Part shown: positions 1 through 7,472 of the stretch, piece after piece | How positions within the stretch are numbered: position 1 is the first letter of the stretch | How the letters are laid out: each line of letters opens with the position of its first letter | Program-made: the position numbers and the translations under genes | The notes under the pieces: generated by a model | Database searches by the model: none | What the model was told of the DNA's origin: nothing | What the model saw: only the letters and a program-made list of their open reading frames with translations | Assembly: GCA_965662365.1 (NCBI GenBank) | Contig: CBFIHR010000053.1 | Location: forward strand, 1 to 30,003 | Origin: CAWVWD01 sp965662365 | GTDB taxonomy: Bacteria; Bacteroidota; Bacteroidia; Chitinophagales; Saprospiraceae | Length of the DNA: 30,003 nt | Reading direction: 5' to 3'

Positions 1-436
1 CACTGCCAACTAAACCCGATAGAAAACCGATTCCACCACCAATTATTCCATTGATGTAAGGTGGAAGTTTGACGGTTTTGTCTTGTTTTTTGATTAACAT
101 CAAAATTGCAGCAATGAATAAAGTCAGTCCTAAGATTATGAAAAAGATACTCTGATTTATTTTTAGGCTGCCGCCAAAATAAGCAAACGGCACACTCAAC
201 AAAACGAGTGGTAAAATCTTCCGAATCCTTAAAAAATCATTTTGATAAAACACATAAACCGAACCCGAAACGACCATAATGTTACACAACAAGGCGACCA
301 TTCTGACTTCTGTAAACTCCAACGGAAACAACGTCAAAACGGCCAAATAACTCGAACCGCCGCCGAAACCAGCTGCCGAATAAATCAAGGCAATTAGGAA
401 GAATATCGGAATCAATGTGAATAGAAACTCGGACAA
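1..436 (-). CDS. TauE/SafE family sulfite/anion exporter, C-terminus cut by window edge
   Basis: This is a membrane permease of the TauE/SafE family, which exports sulfite, sulfonates or related anions. About 145 codons are visible. The frame is open from a TTG at 434-436, shortly after an in-frame TAA, and runs off the window start. The translation begins MSEFLFTLIPIFFLIALIYS, followed by the glycine-rich AAGFGGG of the first repeat. Several hydrophobic helices follow, and the second family motif, GGGIGFLSGLVG, lies at the cut edge. No ATG is available, so TTG is the likely start. The gene is downstream of moaE on the same strand, separated by a hairpin-forming spacer, and may be co-transcribed with the molybdenum cofactor genes. 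Substrate is not determinable. Confidence 0.8.
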   Translation of the reverse strand, partial: MSEFLFTLIPIFFLIALIYSAAGFGGGSSYLAVLTLFPLEFTEVRMVALLCNIMVVSGSVYVFYQNDFLRIRKILPLVLLSVPFAYFGGSLKINQSIFFIILGLTLFIAAILMLIKKQDKTVKLPPYINGIIGGGIGFLSGLVGS

Positions 437-453
437 AACTTTTTAGGTGTGAG

Positions 454-506
454 GTGTGAGGTGTAAAGTATGAAGTAACGAACTCCTTACACTTTATGCC
501 TCACAC
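454..506. repeat. Imperfect inverted repeat between moaE and the exporter gene
   Basis: GTGTGAGG..TAAAGT at 454-469 pairs with the arm at 491-506 around a 21-nt loop. The two central mismatches become G-U wobbles in an RNA read from the plus strand, but are A-C mismatches on the minus strand, where the genes lie. The left arm is preceded by extra GTGTGAG units (about 448-460). It may be a dispersed intergenic element or a transcript-end hairpin. Confidence 0.55.
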
Positions 507-510
507 TTAC

Positions 511-927
511 TTATGGATGTGCAGCGACCCAAATTTCGCCGTCTTCAAATATTTCTTTTTTCCAAATCGGAACCGTTTCTTTGAGCGTATCAATCGCATA
601 TTGACAAGCGGCAAAAGCAGCTTTTCGGTGTGGACAGGCGACTGCAATCACGACCGCAATTTCTTTTAAGCCAACAACGCCAATTCGATGATGAATAGCT
701 ACTTTTTCAGCCGGAAAATCTTCTAAAATTTGCTTGGCGATTTTGGTCATTTCTTTAATAGCCATCGGTTCGTAGGCTTCAAACTCTAAACGTAAGACTT
801 CTTTACCTTTGGTAAATTTTCGAGCAGTTCCAGTAAAGGTCACGATGCCGCCACATAATTCATTGGTTACAAATGAATTAGCGTCATCAGGATTGAGCGG
901 TGTTGATGTTATTTTGATGTCGAACAT
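511..927 (-). CDS. moaE: Molybdopterin synthase catalytic subunit MoaE
   Basis: This is the large subunit of molybdopterin synthase. With thiocarboxylated MoaD it inserts the dithiolene sulfurs into cyclic pyranopterin monophosphate to make molybdopterin in the cytoplasm. The 138-aa length is close to the usual 140-150. Family motifs visible are FTGTARKFTKG (31-41), HHRIGVV (79-85), PHRKAAF (99-105) and LKETVPIWKKE (115-125). Lysines 116 and 123 correspond by position in the motif to the two catalytic lysines of the family. The ATG at 927 is the only sensible start. It lies 42 nt downstream of moaD and belongs to the moaA-moaD-moaE run. Confidence 0.96.
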   Translation of the reverse strand: MFDIKITSTPLNPDDANSFVTNELCGGIVTFTGTARKFTKGKEVLRLEFEAYEPMAIKEMTKIAKQILEDFPAEKVAIHHRIGVVGLKEIAVVIAVACPHRKAAFAACQYAIDTLKETVPIWKKEIFEDGEIWVAAHP

Positions 928-969
928 TTGGTAATTTGTGATTAATCAAAAAAATAACAATTATGAATT

Positions 970-1212
970 TTATCCTCCGGCTACTGGCGGAATAATGACA
1001 ACTTCTTCATTTGCCGAAAGGCGAAAATCGTCTGTTTGATATGTTTCGTTGATGGCAAAAGATAGTTTTACTAATTTTCCGAATTCGGGAAACTCCTCGA
1101 CTAGTGTATTTTTTAAATCCGAAATTTGACTATTGTCACTGATTTCGATTGTTGTTTTTCGCTGCCCTAAGATATCTTTTGCGATACCGAATGCGATTAG
1201 ATTGATTTTCAT
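970..1212 (-). CDS. moaD: Molybdopterin synthase sulfur carrier subunit MoaD
   Basis: This small ubiquitin-like sulfur carrier delivers sulfur to MoaE as a C-terminal thiocarboxylate. It is 80 aa, the usual size, with a beta-grasp pattern and the diagnostic C-terminal PPVAGG, whose last glycine is adenylated by MoeB and then sulfurated. The start is ATG (MKINLIAFG). It lies between moaA and moaE on the same strand, with a 41-nt gap to moaA. No moeB, moaC or mogA is in the window, so the remaining pathway genes must lie elsewhere. Confidence 0.95.
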   Translation of the reverse strand: MKINLIAFGIAKDILGQRKTTIEISDNSQISDLKNTLVEEFPEFGKLVKLSFAINETYQTDDFRLSANEEVVIIPPVAGG

Positions 1213-1253
1213 TTTATCGTTTATATTTCTAATATTTTAAATCTTTTGGGCTT

Positions 1254-2240
1254 TTAACCTCCAATTGTCGCCATGGATTCCGAAACTGGAATTTTGAAGC
1301 GACGTTGTTCAGCCTCGAAGCCGTCTTTTGCTCGGTGATTGAGTGCCGTTTTTAGTGTTTCGACGATTTGTTCGTCTGTTGCTCCGCTGCGTAGTAAATC
1401 CCGAATATTGAAAACGCCATTATCGTACAAACATGTTTTGATTAAGCCTTGAGGCGTTAATCGAATGCGATTACAAGTGCCGCAAAAAGTACGAGAAAAA
1501 GCTGGAATGATACCAAACGAACCTTGAAAACCATCGATTTGATAATTGACGGAAGTCGAAAATGGTTTATCCTCGATTTTTGAAATATTCGGATAAACAG
1601 CACGGATTTTTTCCAGAATCTTGACGTGTGACCAAAACTCAACATTGCCCTTTCCTTGTGTGCCGTTGAAGGGCATTTCTTCGATAAATCGTACTGAAAT
1701 CGGTTTGGCTTTCGCCAAATTAACCATAGGAATAATATCAGCCACATTTTGTTCCGCTAACACCACCATATTTATTTTGACTTCAAAATCGTTATCAATC
1801 AAAGTTTGTAGGCAATTCATTACTTTTTGAAAATCATCACGGCGAGTGATTTTATGGAATCGCTCTCGGTCTAAACTATCCAAACTCAGATTAATCGAAG
1901 TAATTCCCAAGCGTTTTAAATCGGCAATTTTATCTATTAACAAAGTACCGTTTGAGGTAATATTAATTTTTTCAATTTCTGGAATTTGGCTTATTGCTTC
2001 CAAAAAATACATCAAATCTTTTCGTAAAAATGGCTCTCCGCCAGTGATCCGCACTTTGCTGATACCTTGTTTGGCGAAAGCCGATACAATACGAATCATT
2101 TCCTCATAGGTCATCAGCTCCCGACGAGCAACGTATTTGATGCCTTCTTCGGGCATACAATAATAGCAACGCAAGTTACATCTGTCCGTAACTGCCAAAC
2201 GCATATAATTGATTTGTCGATTGTGATTGTCGTATAGCAT
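1254..2240 (-). CDS. moaA: GTP 3',8-cyclase MoaA (radical SAM)
   Basis: MoaA catalyses the first step of molybdenum cofactor synthesis, the radical-SAM cyclisation of GTP to 3',8-cyclo-7,8-dihydro-GTP. The 328-aa protein has both Fe-S cluster motifs. The N-terminal SAM cluster is CNLRCYYC (about 21-28), and the C-terminal cluster lies in the stretch FCGTCNRIRLTPQG with a third cysteine in KTCLY. TGGEPFLR is the SAM-binding glycine motif. The protein ends in the conserved di-glycine ATIGG, which is needed for activity in the family. It is the first gene of the moaA-moaD-moaE cluster. I see no molybdenum-cofactor riboswitch upstream and no convincing promoter box. Confidence 0.96.
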   Translation of the reverse strand: MLYDNHNRQINYMRLAVTDRCNLRCYYCMPEEGIKYVARRELMTYEEMIRIVSAFAKQGISKVRITGGEPFLRKDLMYFLEAISQIPEIEKINITSNGTLLIDKIADLKRLGITSINLSLDSLDRERFHKITRRDDFQKVMNCLQTLIDNDFEVKINMVVLAEQNVADIIPMVNLAKAKPISVRFIEEMPFNGTQGKGNVEFWSHVKILEKIRAVYPNISKIEDKPFSTSVNYQIDGFQGSFGIIPAFSRTFCGTCNRIRLTPQGLIKTCLYDNGVFNIRDLLRSGATDEQIVETLKTALNHRAKDGFEAEQRRFKIPVSESMATIGG

Positions 2241-2350
2241 AGCATGTCTCTGAGGTTTTCGCTTCAGAGTTTCTTTTTTATAGTAAAGTTTTTCCGAAAT
2301 TGAAACTTCGGCGGTACCGTGTAAAATTGGTAAATTTTATCATTAAAAAT

Positions 2351-2393
2351 AAATAACCTACTCAAATGATACAAAGTTTTGAGTAGGTTATTT
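2351..2393 (-). terminator. Rho-independent-type terminator after the GlsB-like gene
   Basis: A perfect 16-bp stem (2351-2366 with 2378-2393, arm AAATAACCTACTCAAA) closes an 11-nt loop. Read on the minus strand it follows the stop of the 2416-2670 gene by about 20 nt and is followed by a T-rich tract (TTATTTATTTTTAATG counting from the stem end). Confidence 0.85.
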
Positions 2394-2415
2394 GAAATCT
2401 TGAAATCAGAAAAGA

Positions 2416-2670
2416 TTATCGACCTCTTCGACCACGAAGAGAACCAGCGATATATAGTACAATCGCTGCTCCAATAACGCCTGTCGCAATCGTATTAACT
2501 AAACCTTCGCCTATTTGAATATTGAATTGTGTAGCGAGCCAATCCCCGACGTAACTACCGATAATACCGACGACAATATTTCCAAGAAGTCCGAAACCGC
2601 CACCTCGCATCAATAAACCGGCGATGTAACCAATAATCGCCCCAATAATAATGACAGATATTAAATCCAT
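2416..2670 (-). CDS. GlsB/YeaQ/YmgE family small membrane protein (transglycosylase-associated protein family)
   Basis: This 84-aa protein is very hydrophobic and glycine-rich, with about three membrane segments (residues 4-22, 27-45, 58-77) and a basic tail SLRGRRGR. The pattern IIGAIIGYIAGLLMRGGGFGLLGNIVVGIIGSYVGDWL is typical of the family, which is often stress-induced and has no firmly established biochemical role. Despite the family name, no transglycosylase catalytic residues are present. It is a single-gene unit ending at the strong hairpin at 2351-2393 and is divergent from the helicase gene. Confidence 0.9.
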   Translation of the reverse strand: MDLISVIIIGAIIGYIAGLLMRGGGFGLLGNIVVGIIGSYVGDWLATQFNIQIGEGLVNTIATGVIGAAIVLYIAGSLRGRRGR

Positions 2671-2810
2671 AATTGATACTGTTTATGAAATAACTAATCT
2701 ATGATATTTATTTGAAATAAACAATAAACGATTATGGATTATATAGACTTTTTTGTTTTAAACATTGTGGTTTGTACAACAATGTGTTTTAGACCGTCAA
2801 TAATAATCTG

Positions 2811-2818
2811 TATATTTG
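2811..2818 (+). promoter_or_regulatory. Candidate -7 box of the helicase promoter
   Basis: TATATTTG fits the Bacteroidota -7 consensus TAnnTTTG exactly and lies 52 nt upstream of the helicase ATG at 2870. No clear TTG at the expected -33 distance is seen, so this is only moderately supported. Confidence 0.45.
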
Positions 2819-2869
2819 CTTCGGATTCGTAACGAAAGTTTTATACTTCATACTTTATATTTAAAAATT

Positions 2870-5326
2870 ATGTCAGAAATTCCTAATCCACAGATAGAAT
2901 TGGCTTATCAATATATTCAAAATACGAATACGAATATTTTTTTGACGGGAAAGGCTGGGACGGGTAAAACAACGTTTTTACACCGCATTAAGCGAGAAAG
3001 TAATAAGCGGCTGGCGGTCGTTGCTCCGACTGGCGTAGCAGCTATTAATGCAAAGGGAATGACGATTCATTCATTGTTTCAGTTGCCGTTTGGTGCGTTT
3101 GTGCCTGGTAGCAAAAGTCTGGAACAGCAACGGAAGTTTTCTCGTCAAAAGATTGCTTTGATTCGGAGTTTGGACCTGTTGATTATTGATGAAATCAGTA
3201 TGGTTCGTGCGGATTTATTAGATGCGATTGACGATGTTTTACGAAAGTATAAAGATAGATTCAAACCATTCGGAGGGGTACAGCTATTGATGATTGGTGA
3301 CTTGCATCAGTTGCCGCCTGTGGTCAAACCTGACGAATGGCAAATGATTCGTAAGTTTTATAAAACGTCTTATTTTTTTGGTAGTTTGGCTTTGCAGCAG
3401 ACGAAAACGATTACGATTCAATTGAAACATATTTATCGACAATCGGACAGCATGTTTATTGATTTGTTGAATAAGGTGCGGAATAATGATATGACGCAGG
3501 AAGTTTTCGATTTGTTGAACTCTCGCTATATTCCAAATTTTGAACCGAAAGAGGACGAAGGATATATTACGCTAAGTTCGCATAATGCGACGGCTAATAG
3601 TATCAATAATACTCGTTTGTCGGCATTGACGACGAAGCTGCATATTTTCAAGGCAAAAATCAAAGGGGATTTTCCGAAACATACATATCCGACATTGGAG
3701 CGTTTGGTGCTAAAGGAAGGTGCTCAAGTTGTTTTTGTTAAAAATGATCCGTCGGGTGATAAACGTTTTTATAATGGTAAAATCGGTCGAATTGTAGAGA
3801 TTAAAAGTGAGGAAATTGTCGTAAAATGTCCTGGTGATCTGGGTAATATTACGGTTGGGACGTTGGAATGGCAGAATGTAAAGTATAACTTGAATGAAAC
3901 GACAAAAGAGGTCGAGGAAGATAATATTGGAACTTTTGAGCAGTTTCCGTTAAAGTTGGCCTGGGCGATTACGATTCATAAAAGTCAAGGTTTGACGTTT
4001 GATAAGGCGATTATTGATGCTAAATCCGCTTTTGCTCATGGTCAAGTTTATGTGGCGTTGAGCCGTTGTCGGAGTTTTGAGGGCATTGTTTTGATGTCGA
4101 AAATCGGGCATTCGGCAGTGAAAACGGACAGAGTTGTGAGCGATTATTCGGCGAAAGCCGCTCAAAATGAACCGACTGAAATGGACTTGGAACTCGCTAA
4201 GCAGGCGTATCAGCAAGATTTGATTCGGGAGTTGTTTGACTTCCGAGGATTGAGTCGGGCGATTGGCGTTTTGAATAAGTTTATGCAGGACAACGACCGC
4301 AGTTATACGACTTCTCCGATTGCGAGCCTGGCGGCTTTTATACAGCAGACAAATGCGGAAGTGATTGAAATTGCGAATAAGTTTTTGCGTCCGCTGGAAA
4401 ATTATTTTAAACAAAATGCTTTGCCTGAAGAACACGAAGCCTTGTTGGAACGCTTACGCAAAGCGAGTAAATATTTTTCGGATAAGTTGAAACTGGAACT
4501 GATGCCGCAGCTGGAACAGATTCCGGTGATTACGGATAATCAATCAGTTCGAGGGCGAACCGAAGAAGGTCTGGAGGCGATTGAACGGATTTTGTTTTTG
4601 AAAAATGCCGCATTTGAGACGGCTCAAAAGGGGTTTGATACGACTCGTTATGTGAAGGTAAAAGCGAATGCAGATTTGGATTTTGATGATTATAAACGCC
4701 AGGAAAAGGCGAAAAGCAAAATGAGCAAAGTACCAAAAGACTGTCCGCATCCGAATTTGTATGCAGTGCTTTTGCAATGGCGAGATGAAACGGCAGAATT
4801 TGAAAATAAAACAGATTATGAAGTTTTGCCAAGTCGTAGCTTGAATGAGTTGGTCGAAGCTTTGCCGACAACGCCTAAAAATTTGAAAAAAATCAGTGGA
4901 ATCGGTGACGTAAAACTCAAAATGTATGGAGCAGCGATTATTGATATGATTGACGACTATTGTACTAAAAATGGCTTGATTGCGAATACGCTAAAAATTC
5001 CGTTTTCAAAAAAGCCTACTAAGACAAAGAAAAAAGATACCAAAGAAATTTCGTTTAATGCGTTTAAAGCCGGTAAAAAAATCGCAGAAATTGCGGACGA
5101 ACGTGGCATGGCACAAAGCACAATTACTGGGCATTTGTCGCATTATGTTGGCTTAGGCGAAATTGAAATTTTTGAACTGATGGAAGAGGAATCGGTGGAG
5201 GAAATTTCTAATTATTTTCGAGATAATTTGACAAGTTCACGCAAAGAGGCGAAAGATTTTTTTAGGGATAAGTACAGTTACAATGAGTTAAAGATGGTCT
5301 TGGCGTATTTGGAAAGTGAGGCGTAA
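2870..5326 (+). CDS. PIF1/RecD-like DNA helicase with HRDC-like and HTH_40 C-terminal modules
   Basis: This is an SF1 helicase with an AAA/PIF1-type core followed by RecQ-like accessory domains; 818 aa from the ATG at 2870. The frame is open further upstream to a TTG, but the -7 box at 2811-2818 would overlap that start. Motifs in order: Walker A GKAGTGKT (27-34), LLIIDEISM Walker B, GDLHQLPPV (motif III), then IHKSQGLTF and VYVALSRCRSF (the UvrD-C/motif V-VI region). The middle is helical. An HRDC-like helix bundle (about 653-693) contains the helix-hairpin-like ISGIGDVKL. A winged HTH_40-type segment (about 730-770) contains FKAGKKIAEIADERGMAQST, and the extreme C-terminus is acidic. The role is probably DNA repair or replication-fork processing. 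The substrate is unknown, and the gene stands alone. Confidence 0.92.
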   Translation: MSEIPNPQIELAYQYIQNTNTNIFLTGKAGTGKTTFLHRIKRESNKRLAVVAPTGVAAINAKGMTIHSLFQLPFGAFVPGSKSLEQQRKFSRQKIALIRSLDLLIIDEISMVRADLLDAIDDVLRKYKDRFKPFGGVQLLMIGDLHQLPPVVKPDEWQMIRKFYKTSYFFGSLALQQTKTITIQLKHIYRQSDSMFIDLLNKVRNNDMTQEVFDLLNSRYIPNFEPKEDEGYITLSSHNATANSINNTRLSALTTKLHIFKAKIKGDFPKHTYPTLERLVLKEGAQVVFVKNDPSGDKRFYNGKIGRIVEIKSEEIVVKCPGDLGNITVGTLEWQNVKYNLNETTKEVEEDNIGTFEQFPLKLAWAITIHKSQGLTFDKAIIDAKSAFAHGQVYVALSRCRSFEGIVLMSKIGHSAVKTDRVVSDYSAKAAQNEPTEMDLELAKQAYQQDLIRELFDFRGLSRAIGVLNKFMQDNDRSYTTSPIASLAAFIQQTNAEVIEIANKFLRPLENYFKQNALPEEHEALLERLRKASKYFSDKLKLELMPQLEQIPVITDNQSVRGRTEEGLEAIERILFLKNAAFETAQKGFDTTRYVKVKANADLDFDDYKRQEKAKSKMSKVPKDCPHPNLYAVLLQWRDETAEFENKTDYEVLPSRSLNELVEALPTTPKNLKKISGIGDVKLKMYGAAIIDMIDDYCTKNGLIANTLKIPFSKKPTKTKKKDTKEISFNAFKAGKKIAEIADERGMAQSTITGHLSHYVGLGEIEIFELMEEESVEEISNYFRDNLTSSRKEAKDFFRDKYSYNELKMVLAYLESEA

Positions 5327-5421
5327 AATAATTTAAGTAAAATTATTACACAATGACACAATCCGCTGAAACCGATTGTTTTGATATTTCGATACAATTA
5401 AAAAGGAGGAAAAAATAGTCG

Positions 5422-5429
5422 TACCTTTA
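5422..5429 (+). promoter_or_regulatory. Possible -7 box upstream of the histidine phosphatase
   Basis: TACCTTTA is one base off TAnnTTTG, 36 nt before the ATG at 5465. The same octamer occurs in a better-supported promoter at 20388-20395. No TTG at the expected -33 spacing is present here, so support is weak. Confidence 0.3.
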
Positions 5430-5464
5430 TTGAAAATGTAAACAGTCGAATAACTAAAACAAAA

Positions 5465-6178
5465 ATGAGCAAACTCTACTTTTTTCGTCATGGACAGGCC
5501 TCTTTTGGGGCAGCGAATTACGATAAATTATCGCCAAAAGGCGAAATACAATCTTTAGAATTAGGAAAATATTTAGTGCAAAAAAGGGTAGAATTTGATA
5601 GAATTTATGTTGGTCCTTTGGAACGACAAATTCATACTTGCGAATTGGTAAAAAGTGTTTACAACAAGAATAATCTTCCATTTCCTGAACCAATTTTAAT
5701 GAACGAATTGAAAGAACATCATGGTTTTCGAGCTACTCGAACTGGTTTACCCAAAATGATTTCTACATCGCCATTTTTACAAAAGTTACAAGTAGAAATG
5801 GATAAAAACCCACAGCTCAAAAAACGTAATAGTTTGTTGATGTTTGAATACTTTATGAATGAATGGGTGGAAGGAAAGGTAGTCGTTGATGGTTTTGAAC
5901 CGTGGATTGACTTTCGTCAAAATGTAGATAGAGGCTTGCAAACGATTTTGGAAAACACCCAAAAAAGCGAAAAAGTCGCAGCGTTTACCTCTGGCGGAAC
6001 AATTTCTGCGATCGCTGCGAACGCCTTACAGATTACGAATCAAAAGCGTGTTGCAGCGATGAATTTTTCGATTCGTAACACTTCCTTTACGACTTTTTTA
6101 TATACTCGGCAGCAGTTTAATTTATTGAGTGTGAACGAAATACCGCATTTGAGCGACGATTTAGTGACGTTTGTTTGA
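5465..6178 (+). CDS. Histidine phosphatase superfamily protein (branch with Ser in place of the second His)
   Basis: This 237-aa protein belongs to the phosphoglycerate-mutase-like histidine phosphatase superfamily. The phosphorylated histidine is in LYFFRHGQASFG (RHG 8-10), Arg54 lies in the GPLERQIHTCE segment (50-60), and a candidate acid sits in LKEHHGF (82-88). The second catalytic histidine of the superfamily, normally in a HGG or HGxxI context, is replaced by FTSGGTISA (174-182). This replacement occurs in some bacterial family members, so the protein may still be active with altered chemistry. Substrate is unknown. No partner gene is adjacent. It ends 12 nt before the convergent paraoxonase-like gene with no hairpin between them. 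Confidence 0.85.
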   Translation: MSKLYFFRHGQASFGAANYDKLSPKGEIQSLELGKYLVQKRVEFDRIYVGPLERQIHTCELVKSVYNKNNLPFPEPILMNELKEHHGFRATRTGLPKMISTSPFLQKLQVEMDKNPQLKKRNSLLMFEYFMNEWVEGKVVVDGFEPWIDFRQNVDRGLQTILENTQKSEKVAAFTSGGTISAIAANALQITNQKRVAAMNFSIRNTSFTTFLYTRQQFNLLSVNEIPHLSDDLVTFV

Positions 6179-6190
6179 GGCGGAGGACGG

Positions 6191-7237
6191 TTATTTTTTT
6201 CTAAAAATCAGAAAATGTTCATCTAAAACGGTTCCGACTAAAACCAAATCTTTATAGGTCCCTGCGACGGTAGAAGCACTTATTTCGGAGCCATCATTGA
6301 CATAGACAGACTCCAGATCATAATCGCCTTTTTTACGATAATTAATTTTGATTAATTCAGAAGGCGAAGTGTCGCTTTTGCCTTTATTATAGCTTTCGAA
6401 AGCCAACAAACTTGGGTGACAGCCAATCCAAATATTTCCAGCTTCATCAAATTCGATGTTATCAACGCCTGTGCCACAATCAATCGATTCGATGTATTTC
6501 AAGTCTCCATTTTCAGTACGATTATAAACGTTGGTTAAGAAACCTCGGGGCGACGCAATGAACATCAAGTTGCGTTTTTTGTCATAGTTGATACCGTTGG
6601 CATAAGCCAGGTTATCATCGACAACTCGATAATTTTTACCGTCAAAATAAACCGTTTCGCATTTAGATAATCCCAAATAATTTTCAGCCGTTTTTCCCAA
6701 TTTATTCGAATAATAGTGGTCATTCGTAACGTAAAATTCATTTTCGCTTATAGCGACAATATCATTTGGCGAGTAGATTAATTCATCTTGCAATGTCTTG
6801 TCATGTACTAAACTATCTTGATGATACAAGTCAAAAACCTCGATACTTTCTTGAGTACCGTGATTGATAACAAAGAGTTTGTGATGATTGCTGTCTATTT
6901 GAATTAAACTGATACCGTGTGGAAAAAGTAATTGATTGAAATTGGTTGAAATTTTCTTAATTTGGAAATTATTTGTTGTTAAATCCATAAAATAAATACC
7001 AGTTTCAAATGATTTTTTATCACGTTTAGCGGCACGAGGGTAGGAAATAAAAATCGCAAAACCATTATCTTTATCAATTGTCAAATCTTCAACACCGGCA
7101 ATTGAGATTTTCGCCGCAATGTCATAGTATGACTTATTTTCTACGTTTCTAAAAAACCCTGTTGAAACCAGAATATGTGTACCAAAAGCAAGTAGGCATA
7201 AGATCGTGATTCCGATAATAATTCGATATTTTTTCAT
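6191..7237 (-). CDS. Paraoxonase (PON) family calcium-dependent lactonase/arylesterase, membrane-anchored
   Basis: This is a six-bladed beta-propeller homologue of animal paraoxonase/arylesterase (348 aa; human PON1 is 355). The motifs match PON1 in order: VEDLTID (Glu50-Asp51, matching PON1 E53-D54), FPHGIS (His107, matching H115), FVINHGT (His126, matching H134), SPNDIVA plus FYVTNDHYY (Asn158-Asp159, matching N168-D169), YANGIN (Asn214, matching N224), GVDNIEF (Asp259-Asn260, matching D269-N270) and WIGCHPS (His274, matching H285). The C-terminal STVAGTYKDLVLVGTVL also matches. All calcium ligands and both catalytic histidines are therefore present. An N-terminal hydrophobic segment (about 5-24) without a lipobox suggests a signal anchor, as in PON. 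Likely substrates are lactones or aromatic esters. It stands alone. Confidence 0.88.
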   Translation of the reverse strand: MKKYRIIIGITILCLLAFGTHILVSTGFFRNVENKSYYDIAAKISIAGVEDLTIDKDNGFAIFISYPRAAKRDKKSFETGIYFMDLTTNNFQIKKISTNFNQLLFPHGISLIQIDSNHHKLFVINHGTQESIEVFDLYHQDSLVHDKTLQDELIYSPNDIVAISENEFYVTNDHYYSNKLGKTAENYLGLSKCETVYFDGKNYRVVDDNLAYANGINYDKKRNLMFIASPRGFLTNVYNRTENGDLKYIESIDCGTGVDNIEFDEAGNIWIGCHPSLLAFESYNKGKSDTSPSELIKINYRKKGDYDLESVYVNDGSEISASTVAGTYKDLVLVGTVLDEHFLIFRKK

Positions 7238-7472
7238 TTATTTTTTGTTTTAGATAGATTTTAGCAAGTCACATTTTCTACATTAATTCCCAAATTGGGG
7301 ATAATGTCTAAAATTGAAAAATATTTTTCTTAATTTTACCGCACTGAATTTTCTATTTAATACACTAAACTATTGGGATTAGTCGCAATTACAGTCGTGT
7401 TGTAGAGAAAGATAGTAATTGGCTTTTTTTTTGTCCATTTAAAGGGACATTATCACTAATAAAGTAATTTTC

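Noticed and set aside
454..510. CRISPR-like reading of the repeated GTGTGAG units
   Set aside because: No regular spacers and no cas genes; only three short units plus an inverted arm.
2248..2269. CTCTGA/TCAGAG hairpin followed by T-rich sequence on the plus strand, just upstream of moaA
   Set aside because: Only 6 bp with a 10-nt loop, and no plus-strand gene ends there; also not a molybdenum-cofactor riboswitch as far as I can see.
2816..2869. 18-codon N-terminal extension of the helicase from a TTG
   Set aside because: It overlaps an exact TAnnTTTG promoter box, and the homologous part starts at MSEIPNPQIELAYQ.
3950..4871. Open frames on the minus strand opposite the helicase gene
   Set aside because: They are shadows of a strongly supported coding frame and have no recognisable protein features.
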